From assembly GCA_046542305.1 (NCBI GenBank), contig JBKHBQ010000253.1, positions 1 to 5,919 on the forward strand: a stretch of DNA of 5,919 nt, written 5' to 3'. The translations under genes were made by a program, and so were the position numbers. Shown here in pieces: positions 1-5,919 of this stretch. The notes below the pieces were generated by a model. It was not told where the DNA came from, did no database searches, and saw nothing but the letters and a program-made list of their open reading frames with translations. Every line of letters begins with the position of its first letter. The first letter of the stretch is position 1. The DNA is from JBKHBQ01 sp046542305. Lineage in GTDB: Bacteria; Bacteroidota; Bacteroidia; Bacteroidales; 4484-276.

Positions 1-2464
1 TTGACTGGGGACAGTGCTGCGCATGAAGGTGATAGATATTCAGCGGCTCCTGCGTATCTTTAAAATACATGTATGGCGCAGTCATGTATTGATTGCCGTG
101 AGTGACATAGTTGTAGTAGCGTCCCCCGCCATTTCCCGTATAGACTATCTTAGGCTGGTTATTCATCAGCGGGTAGGCCTCATAGCCCATGTTGAGCGCC
201 TTGCATATGCCGTGCTCGTTGTTGAAACTAGTGGCGCCTTCGTTGCTGAAGGCGACGCTGCTGATACCGTCGAAGCCGGACAATCCTCCGTTGCCGGAGA
301 CATCATCCAGGGCAAAGGGAATAAGCGAGCGAATAAGTACACTATCAACCTGCTCCCAATCGAGTGTTAAGGTGTGAAATTCCTCCCGTGGGCGCTCCTG
401 GCCGCGCCAGTCAAGCTCCTGGCTGTAGACAATGCTACCATCACTGTATCCTTCGATGTAGATACGGTCAGTTCTCCGGGGATTGAGATGAGCATTGGCA
501 ATTTTTAGAGATTCCAGTGTCCAGTCGGTTGTACCGTTTTTGCCCTTGATTGTGATGTTGGCCATGTTGTAGGTGTTGCCTGCCCAAAGAGCGTTCAGCG
601 GATCAATGCTTCTGGGGGCAATGCGCTCGTTGCCACCGATAGCTTCCACCATGATACGGCTGGGTATCGCGTCATAGGTATGGTATTTTTGCACCCCATC
701 ACTGTGAAACTCCAGGTTTCCGCTGATAACAGGGGAAGCAGTGTGTCTTATATTATGGGCGTCCAATATCCATTCCAGCGACCAATAATTTCGGAAAGGA
801 CCGTTGCTGAACTGGTGAAGGTTGATATTGGAGATGATGGAGTTTCTTCCCGCCCGCCAGCGAACGCCGCTGAATCCGGTGGGGAGATGATTGCCTCTTT
901 CACGGCCGGCTTCGGGCATGATGCCGATGTTGGCCAGCATACATGTTGCATGCCGATCGTCCGGTGTTTCTATCATCGCCGGGGCCTCATGCCAGGGTTT
1001 CCAGAAATCGGTTTCATCGCCCCAGAAAGGAGAGCCTGTTCGCGCTCTTCCAACAATAACAGATCCGGAGGCGTGACAACCGACCAACCGGGTGTGTTTT
1101 TTCAAATGGATGCTGCTGTGGATAAGGTACTGGCCAATGGGTACAGCAACAATATTGCTCCCTGTGGCTGCGGCCGCTTCGATTGCCTTGTTGAACGCAG
1201 GGGCCCAGTCGTCACCATCCCTGTAGGAACTGAAGTCGGCCACGTTGACGGCCCCCTCAGACTCCCAGCTGGGAAAAGGCAGCGGCAGCCGGTGCCTGGA
1301 GGTCAGATTACCGGGACCGTCATATTCGGCACTTACTGTGTAGGAGTTCCCGGGAAGATACAGACCGTTCTCCTGTAACAGTGAACCATTTTTCCATACC
1401 CCTTTGTGAACCGTCTGGCCTCCTATTGAGACCTTTGAGGGATTGTCGAAAATCAGTTCTCTGTAATGCGCCCAGCCCGAAGGGTTCATGCCCGACTGGC
1501 CGCTAATGACATTGGCGGCATACCGGGTGTGGACATTGATTAGGGTCAGGCCTTTAGCCGCCTTGCCCGGAGTATCGAACAGCGTGTTGTCAGCAGAGGG
1601 CGACGCATACTCAATTCTGCAGTCAACCAGTACGGGCGTGCACGTTGCCTGCGGGTATGTGCTTAAATCGGTCCACACCTTTGCTCCGTCAGACAGTTTG
1701 AAGTCACACCCCACCACCAGATGGGCTCCACGTGTAAGACCTGTAAGCGCAGAGATTTTCTGATCTTCGAAAGTACTCCCCGTTAGATTCGGAGAGGGAC
1801 GGCCTGACGAGAAGATCACCCCATAGGAGCCGCCCTTTACTGAAAGATTTACCTGTGATCCGCCGGAGCCGAGCATTCCGCTAAAACCGGCATACCCACC
1901 TTCGGTCAGGTCTACATGGATGTCGTTCATGAAATTGTTTTCCGAAGCATCAATGTAGACACCGACTGCATTGTTATTTCCCGATCTGATTCTGATATCG
2001 AAATGCTGAATGGAGGTATACCAGTAATTGGTTCCACCGGGCTTTTCCGTGCGGCCGATGACATGCGGGGCATCCGCATTGGCCGCCAGAATTATCGTTG
2101 CACGATCGGAGGCATCTCTGCTGGTACCCACCAGACCCGATTTGGGAGGAATAACCAGGGGACCATCGATTAGGTAGTTTCCCGCCGGCAGAAAGGCGAC
2201 GGAGTATTCACCAATTCCATCACCACTTGCGGCATCGATTGCCGCCTGAATGGCTGCACGGTCATTCGTCATTCCATCACCCTTTGCGTTAAAGGGCGGC
2301 CGGGTAACATCGATGATGTTCATATCGGCAGCAGTGATTCCCTGAGGGTCAGTCATCAGGCTCCCGGCATTTTGAATTCCCCGGGAATTATTCGCCGATC
2401 CCATTCCCAGCAAACATATAATCAGGAATAGAAAAGTACGAGTCTGAAATCTGATTGTTTTCAT
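1..2464 (-). CDS. Secreted tandem right-handed beta-helix protein (pectate lyase superfamily), partial at C-terminus
   Basis: Reading the minus strand from ATG at 2464-2462 gives 821 codons with no stop up to the left edge, so the C-terminus is missing. Residues 1-24 look like a Sec signal peptide (basic start, hydrophobic core, likely cut after Gly-Ser-Ala24); Cys17 lacks a good lipobox. Two copies of a pectate-lyase-superfamily (Pfam Pectate_lyase_3 type) start are visible: residues 50-115 (FNAKGDG, then AIQAAIDAA, FLPAGNYLI, LVGTS) and 405-465 (DGDDWAPAFNKAIEAA, VPIGQYLIHSSI, LVGC). The stretches after each are rich in Asn, Gly and Ile, as in beta-helix coils. Residues 643-722 look like an inserted beta-sandwich (W-T-L-E-S-L, I-E-G-Y-S-D-G-S-I-V-Y-S, W-E-Q-V-D-S-V, A-L-D-D). 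Tandem beta-helices recall GH55 glucanases, but no catalytic residue can be assigned; lyase, glycosidase or binding protein are all possible. The start has no Shine-Dalgarno and is preceded by A-rich sequence. Together with the sulfatases upstream it suggests degradation of a sulfated polysaccharide (inference). Confidence 0.9.
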   Translation of the reverse strand, partial: MKTIRFQTRTFLFLIICLLGMGSANNSRGIQNAGSLMTDPQGITAADMNIIDVTRPPFNAKGDGMTNDRAAIQAAIDAASGDGIGEYSVAFLPAGNYLIDGPLVIPPKSGLVGTSRDASDRATIILAANADAPHVIGRTEKPGGTNYWYTSIQHFDIRIRSGNNNAVGVYIDASENNFMNDIHVDLTEGGYAGFSGMLGSGGSQVNLSVKGGSYGVIFSSGRPSPNLTGSTFEDQKISALTGLTRGAHLVVGCDFKLSDGAKVWTDLSTYPQATCTPVLVDCRIEYASPSADNTLFDTPGKAAKGLTLINVHTRYAANVISGQSGMNPSGWAHYRELIFDNPSKVSIGGQTVHKGVWKNGSLLQENGLYLPGNSYTVSAEYDGPGNLTSRHRLPLPFPSWESEGAVNVADFSSYRDGDDWAPAFNKAIEAAAATGSNIVAVPIGQYLIHSSIHLKKHTRLVGCHASGSVIVGRARTGSPFWGDETDFWKPWHEAPAMIETPDDRHATCMLANIGIMPEAGRERGNHLPTGFSGVRWRAGRNSIISNINLHQFSNGPFRNYWSLEWILDAHNIRHTASPVISGNLEFHSDGVQKYHTYDAIPSRIMVEAIGGNERIAPRSIDPLNALWAGNTYNMANITIKGKNGTTDWTLESLKIANAHLNPRRTDRIYIEGYSDGSIVYSQELDWRGQERPREEFHTLTLDWEQVDSVLIRSLIPFALDDVSGNGGLSGFDGISSVAFSNEGATSFNNEHGICKALNMGYEAYPLMNNQPKIVYTGNGGGRYYNYVTHGNQYMTAPYMYFKDTQEPLNIYHLHAQHCPQS

Positions 2465-2651
2465 TTTATTTTTATAAATAATTTATCGTTATGTTTTTAT
2501 TTTATTAAAATCAATTATATCATCAGTTTAAGATCCGAATATTTTCGGATTGTTTAGTTTCATGATGTCATTTTATTTTTTCATTTGGTACCGGCATTTG
2601 GGCACTCACCCTGACGGTTTAAGTCTGTATTTCGCCGATGTCTGTCGGATT
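2465..2651. other. AT-rich intergenic region upstream of the beta-helix gene
   Basis: This 187-base gap separates the stop of the SGSH-like sulfatase from the start of the beta-helix gene. The part nearest the beta-helix gene (about 2465-2520) is extremely AT-rich and gives an A-rich leader without a Shine-Dalgarno. A perfect 7-base inverted repeat lies at 2533-2550. A TATAATTG on the minus strand around 2511-2518 is one base from the Bacteroidota -7 box (TAnnTTTG), but there is no good -33 element at the right distance, so the promoter is not firmly placed. An 11-codon frame (2528-2563, minus) overlaps the inverted repeat. No convincing gene is present. Confidence 0.6.
2533..2550. repeat. 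Perfect inverted repeat, 7-base arms, 4-base loop
   Basis: ATCCGAA at 2533-2539 is the exact reverse complement of TTCGGAT at 2544-2550, with TATT between them. It sits 102 bases downstream of the sulfatase stop and 69 bases upstream of the beta-helix start. In minus-strand RNA it forms a short hairpin followed by CUUAAACU rather than a U tract, so it is a poor intrinsic terminator in the direction of the genes. A regulator binding site is the alternative. Confidence 0.5.
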
Positions 2652-4079
2652 TTATTCATGCTCCCATTTCACCTTCCACGGATCATCCGTTCTTTCCTGA
2701 AAAGCTTTAAGTTTTTCCTGCAATTCTTTCAAAATGCCGGCATATTTCGGGTCGCCGGCAAGGTTGATTACCTCGTCGGGGTCGTCTTCCAGGTTGTACA
2801 GTTCAAACCGGTCGCGGTGCAAATAATCTTCAATTTTGCGTTTGCCGAAGAAGGGGCTGTTTGCTTCCAGCTGGCCCTGCCAGGTGGCCGAACTCCACAA
2901 ATCAGAGGCATTTGGATATTCCAGACCATAGGCGATGTTAAAAATAAGTTTGTAATTGTCTTTACGCACCACGCGCATAGGATAGTACATGGTGATTTCA
3001 TGGAAAGTATGCGAGGCATATACCTCGTTCCAGCTATCGTCATCCCCGTCGGTTAAAACGGTTTTAAACGAACGGCCGTGAAAGTCACCGGGTTCATAGC
3101 CGATACCCGCAACATCGAGAAGTGTAGGGGTTAAATCGGCCCAGGAGATAAACGAATTTCTAACGTTACTGCTGTTTTCACCACCGGGCAACCGAATGAT
3201 GCACGGAAGCTGAATACCCGGTTCATATACGGTGGTTTTGGCTCCGGGAAACGCCATACCATTGTCTGAAATATAAATGATGAGCGTATTATCGTATTTG
3301 TCGTTATCTTTCAGAATTTGCATCAGCCGTTCAATTCCGTGGTCTACCCGTGTAACCGACTGGTAATACTGGGCAAGCTCGGCCCTGGTTTCCGGTGAAT
3401 CAGGAAGGTAAGGCGGCACCAGCACTTCGCCGGGGGCATATTCCTGCTCTTTGCACCCGGGGTGCCCGCCGGATATGTTGCCGAAAGCATTCGGGCTGTG
3501 CGGCCCTTTTACGGTCTGACCGCTTCTGTGCGGATCATGTGTACAGTAATACAGAAAAAACGGCTGCTCTGCTTCTTCAATAAATGTCCTGCAGTTTTCA
3601 GACATCTGTACGTTGTTCCTGCCTGCATCCTTTAGTGTAACATCAAACGGGAAAACCTCTTCGGGCGCAACATGATATTTCCCTGCACGCGCCGTTACAT
3701 AACCGCCCTTGCTTAATAATACAGGCAATGTTTGCAAATGGTCGAATGCCCTGAAATGGTGGTAACTGTGTTCATGTCCGTACAATCCATTGGCATGGTT
3801 GTATATTCCGCTTAAAATAACCGACCGGCTGGCTGTGCAACTCGCCGAAGTGCAATAAGCATTGTTGAAACGGATGCCCTCAGCCGCCAGCCGATCCAGC
3901 GCCGGCGTTTGTATTACCGGATTGCCGTAGCACCCCAGTGCATCTTTGCCGTGGTCGTCGGAAACCATTAAAACAATATTTACCGGTTTATTCCCTGCGG
4001 CGTTTGAAACGGATGGAAAACTACAGATAAGAATACCCATCAGCAGCACTGTTAATGATGTTAATTTTTGTAATGTCAT
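2652..4079 (-). CDS. Secreted S1 sulfatase, N-sulfoglucosamine sulfohydrolase (SGSH, heparan N-sulfatase) type
   Basis: A complete 475-residue sulfatase that hydrolyses a sulfate ester or sulfamate on a glycan, probably in the periplasm or outside the cell. Residues 1-27 form a signal peptide ending Ser-Asn-Ala. The formylglycine motif is C81-T-A-S-R85, with Ala in the usual Pro place, a known variant. Predicted metal ligands are Asp41, Asp42, Cys81 (as formylglycine), Asp272 and Asn273 (SDNG); further active-site residues are Arg85, Lys134, His136, His181 and Lys281. From memory, human SGSH shares many segments: NGxYGxxxxxHHFxxFD, FFLYxxxHDPHR, HExTMxYPMR, FELY/WELY, and the final DPW near the C-terminus. 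The length is also close. This makes the subfamily call fairly strong, but bacterial members may act on substrates other than heparan. The ATG start is preceded by A/T-rich sequence without a Shine-Dalgarno, about 20 bases after the predicted transcription start. The next gene upstream is a second sulfatase. Confidence 0.93.
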   Translation of the reverse strand: MTLQKLTSLTVLLMGILICSFPSVSNAAGNKPVNIVLMVSDDHGKDALGCYGNPVIQTPALDRLAAEGIRFNNAYCTSASCTASRSVILSGIYNHANGLYGHEHSYHHFRAFDHLQTLPVLLSKGGYVTARAGKYHVAPEEVFPFDVTLKDAGRNNVQMSENCRTFIEEAEQPFFLYYCTHDPHRSGQTVKGPHSPNAFGNISGGHPGCKEQEYAPGEVLVPPYLPDSPETRAELAQYYQSVTRVDHGIERLMQILKDNDKYDNTLIIYISDNGMAFPGAKTTVYEPGIQLPCIIRLPGGENSSNVRNSFISWADLTPTLLDVAGIGYEPGDFHGRSFKTVLTDGDDDSWNEVYASHTFHEITMYYPMRVVRKDNYKLIFNIAYGLEYPNASDLWSSATWQGQLEANSPFFGKRKIEDYLHRDRFELYNLEDDPDEVINLAGDPKYAGILKELQEKLKAFQERTDDPWKVKWEHE

Positions 4080-4106
4080 TTATAGAATTATTTGCTTTTA
4101 ATTTCT

Positions 4107-4137
4107 CAAAATTATAAACTACCGGCAAAAGTCACAA
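4107..4137 (-). promoter_or_regulatory. Bacteroidota-type promoter for the SGSH-like sulfatase
   Basis: On the minus strand TTG (4137-4135) is followed by exactly 20 bases and then TAATTTTG (4114-4107). This is a full match to the TAnnTTTG -7 box of Bacteroidota primary sigma promoters, with a -33 TTG at normal spacing. Transcription would begin near 4100, leaving a leader of about 20 bases before the ATG at 4079. It suggests the SGSH-like gene can be transcribed separately from the sulfatase upstream. Confidence 0.6.
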
Positions 4138-4163
4138 TAACAATCTCATTATAAAAGGCCGGT
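4121..4163. repeat. Spaced inverted repeat ACCGGC / GCCGGT around the promoter
   Basis: ACCGGC at 4121-4126 and its reverse complement GCCGGT at 4158-4163 are separated by 31 bases in an otherwise AT-rich gap. One arm lies in the spacer of the predicted promoter and the other upstream of its -33 element. That placement would suit an operator pair, but six-base arms could also be chance. The loop is too long for a usual terminator. Confidence 0.25.
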
Positions 4164-4191
4164 GTTACGTTTTAAGGTATGCTTGAAATTT

Positions 4192-5919
4192 TTACCGCAC
4201 CTCCACCAATTTACCGCAATTTATCATTGTCTGATCCAGGGCCATTCCAATAAACATGGGGTAACTCCAGCTTTTGTAACGCCCCCAGACATCGCCTGAA
4301 TACAACGGCATAATTTCATTTTCAATTACCGGCAACAAAGGTCTGGCCTTCTCTCCGGTACGTCTAAGACCGATGGCGGCCTGGAGAGCAACAGGTTCAT
4401 CTTCCAGTTTCAGAAATTGTTCAAATTTTTGCAAAGCCTTTGGGTCTCCGCATCTTTTTACCAGTATTTCGGCAGCCATTATGGCAACGCTGTAATCATC
4501 TTCCAACATGTTTTCCAGCAAAGGTTTTATTGGTTCCAAATCGCCGTTAAAACCATCTGCCGCCACTAATGCCCAATACCGTATGGCATTGTCACCGGCT
4601 TGCAAAAAGGGAATGAGTTCTTCACTCTTGTTTATTTTGCCCGAGAGTTGGGCAGCTTGCACAATATTACTTAATTCCGCCCGGGAATATTGCCGCACAG
4701 TTTCGTAAACACTTTGACCGGTATTTTTTGCGCGCAGCATGTATTCTCCCTCGTTCAGTAAACCGGAATCGTAATACTCAATCATCCATGCGTCCAATTG
4801 TTCCTTCAACTCATTTATTTTGTTTGCATATTCCGGATTATCAATCAGGTTATTCTGTTCAAACGGATCGGTTTTAAGATCGAACAACTGTTCCACCGGT
4901 TTGGGCCGGAAAAGTTTCTGCGTTTCTTCGGGTAACCGGCCCAGTGATTTCAACCGGTGAATTTCCTGATAACTGCCCTCCTTTTGGGCACTGAATATTA
5001 TGGCTTCCTGAAAATAGGGCAATTGCGGCATAAAATGCCTCACATATAAATACCTGCCATCAGTAACTGAACGCGACATATCGTAACAATCATCGGCACG
5101 ATCGCGATACCCGAAAATGTATTTTTTGGGTTCACTTTTTTTGCCCAGAAAATTACGGCCCTCCATCATATCAGGGATTTCGGCTCCGGCCAGGTTAATT
5201 ACCGTTGGGGCAAAATCAACAAATCCTACCATTCTGCCGGTTACAGGCGCTGAAAGGTTTTCAACCCAATTCTTGTATTTTTCAGGAACGTGAAGGATGA
5301 AAGGAACCTGCAGGCCGTCATTGTTCAGCCAGCGCTTGTACCCGGGCAAACCGGTGCCATGATCGGAAAAAACAAAAATGATGGTGTTTTCATAGATTCC
5401 GTCTTCTTTTAGTTGTTCCAGAAGATTTTTTACTTCCAGATCAAAAACAGAAAGTAAGTCGTAACTGTGTGCCCATATTTCCCTCATACGCGGACTGTCG
5501 GGCAAAAATGGCGGTAATTTTGCTTTGTCCGGATTGTGGCGAAGGTCAAGCATTTTGGTATCTTCCCTGTCAAACCGGTTGATGGGACCTTCGTGGGTAA
5601 TCATAAAATTAAACACACTGAAAAAAGGCTTTCCTTCCGGGCGGTTGCGCCAGTGGGCCTGGTTGCTGCTTTCATCCCACCGTCCGGTATGGTCGAAATT
5701 GTAATCGGTTTTAACGTTGTTGGTAGTATAATATCCAGCTTCACGCAAAACCTCGGGTAAAATTTTCATATTTTCAGGCACGGGAATGTCTGACCTCAGG
5801 TGCTGTGTGCCCAGCGAAGTGGCGTACATTCCGGTAATAAGCGTAGAACGTGCCGGGGCGCAAATCGGTGCATTGGAGTAAGCGTTTGAAAACCGGATAC
5901 CGCTTTCAGCCAGCTTGTC
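4192..5919 (-). CDS. S1 family sulfatase with C-terminal HEAT-like domain, partial at N-terminus
   Basis: The frame is open from the right edge to TAA at 4194-4192, giving 575 visible residues (numbered from the edge). The Met at 5829 is not the start, because conserved sulfatase sequence precedes it: DKLAESGIRFSNAY and the formylglycine motif C20-A-P-A-R24. The missing part should hold the signal peptide and the first Asp-Asp metal pair. Visible active-site candidates are Arg24, Lys70 (in NNVKTDYNF), His109 (THEG), Asp186 and His187 (SDHG, with His instead of the commoner Asn) and Lys195. The sulfatase C-terminal subdomain ends with LFDLKTDPFEQNNLI near residue 358, followed by a helical GLLNEGEYMLRA segment. 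Residues about 430-535 contain two or three HEAT-like helical pairs (for example YWALVAADGF, SVAIMAAEILVKRCGD, VALQAAIGLRRTGE), perhaps a protein or glycan contact surface. Substrate unknown; the neighbouring genes suggest a sulfated polysaccharide. Sampled GC is lower than in the other two genes. Confidence 0.92.
   Translation of the reverse strand, partial: DKLAESGIRFSNAYSNAPICAPARSTLITGMYATSLGTQHLRSDIPVPENMKILPEVLREAGYYTTNNVKTDYNFDHTGRWDESSNQAHWRNRPEGKPFFSVFNFMITHEGPINRFDREDTKMLDLRHNPDKAKLPPFLPDSPRMREIWAHSYDLLSVFDLEVKNLLEQLKEDGIYENTIIFVFSDHGTGLPGYKRWLNNDGLQVPFILHVPEKYKNWVENLSAPVTGRMVGFVDFAPTVINLAGAEIPDMMEGRNFLGKKSEPKKYIFGYRDRADDCYDMSRSVTDGRYLYVRHFMPQLPYFQEAIIFSAQKEGSYQEIHRLKSLGRLPEETQKLFRPKPVEQLFDLKTDPFEQNNLIDNPEYANKINELKEQLDAWMIEYYDSGLLNEGEYMLRAKNTGQSVYETVRQYSRAELSNIVQAAQLSGKINKSEELIPFLQAGDNAIRYWALVAADGFNGDLEPIKPLLENMLEDDYSVAIMAAEILVKRCGDPKALQKFEQFLKLEDEPVALQAAIGLRRTGEKARPLLPVIENEIMPLYSGDVWGRYKSWSYPMFIGMALDQTMINCGKLVEVR

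Noticed and set aside
14..370. 118-codon plus-strand open frame
   Set aside because: Antisense to the beta-helix gene, whose minus-strand frame is uninterrupted here.
680..1378. 232-codon plus-strand open frame
   Set aside because: It lies opposite the continuous beta-helix coding frame, which has a signal peptide and recognisable domains. The plus-strand translation shows no domain.
1..2464. Beta-helix region as a frameshifted pseudogene
   Set aside because: Codon-by-codon reading found one frame without any stop from 2464 to the edge, so there is no sign of decay.
2533..2550. Inverted repeat as an intrinsic terminator of the sulfatase gene
   Set aside because: In the direction of transcription the stem is short and AT-rich and is not followed by a U tract.
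2550..3056. 168-codon plus-strand frame with a hydrophobic N-terminus
   Set aside because: Most of it is antisense to the conserved C-terminal part of the SGSH-like sulfatase. The hydrophobic start comes from T-rich intergenic sequence.
5827..5829. ATG at 5829 as the start of the right-hand sulfatase
   Set aside because: Thirty in-frame codons before it encode conserved sulfatase sequence including the formylglycine motif, so the true start is outside the window.
1..5919. CRISPR arrays, tRNA or rRNA genes, insertion sequences
   Set aside because: No regularly spaced repeats, tRNA-like sequence, terminal repeats or transposase motifs were seen on either strand.

Overview
The window looks like part of a carbohydrate-degradation locus from a Bacteroidota bacterium or a close ecological equivalent. 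The evidence is two secreted-type sulfatases next to a large secreted beta-helix protein, A-rich translation starts without a clear Shine-Dalgarno, and one promoter matching the Bacteroidota pattern (TTG, 20 bases, TAATTTTG). The exact taxon cannot be read from this stretch. Marine or gut Bacteroidota, or neighbours such as Kiritimatiellota, Lentisphaerota or Planctomycetota as gene donors, are all possible.

All three genes are on the minus strand, so transcription runs from right to left. At the right edge (4192-5919) is the C-terminal 575 residues of a formylglycine-dependent S1 sulfatase with a CAPAR maturation motif and a C-terminal HEAT-like extension; its true start lies beyond the window. 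After a 112-base gap with a good promoter comes a complete 475-residue sulfatase (2652-4079). It has a signal peptide and a CTASR motif, and it resembles lysosomal N-sulfoglucosamine sulfohydrolase (SGSH) along its whole length. After a 187-base AT-rich gap containing a perfect inverted repeat, the left 2464 bases are one uninterrupted reading frame of 821 codons. It has a signal peptide, two pectate-lyase-superfamily beta-helix starts about 350 residues apart, and an apparent beta-sandwich module within the second half. Its stop codon lies off the left edge.

The simplest joint reading is that the beta-helix protein cuts or binds a polysaccharide while the two sulfatases remove sulfate groups, as in polysaccharide utilisation loci for sulfated glycans. 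No SusC/SusD pair, sulfatase-maturing enzyme or regulator is visible, so the substrate is open. GC content, sampled by hand, rises from about 40% in the right-hand sulfatase to about 50% in the middle one and about 56% in the beta-helix gene, which suggests the three genes did not arrive together. The best candidate for something undescribed is the beta-helix protein.
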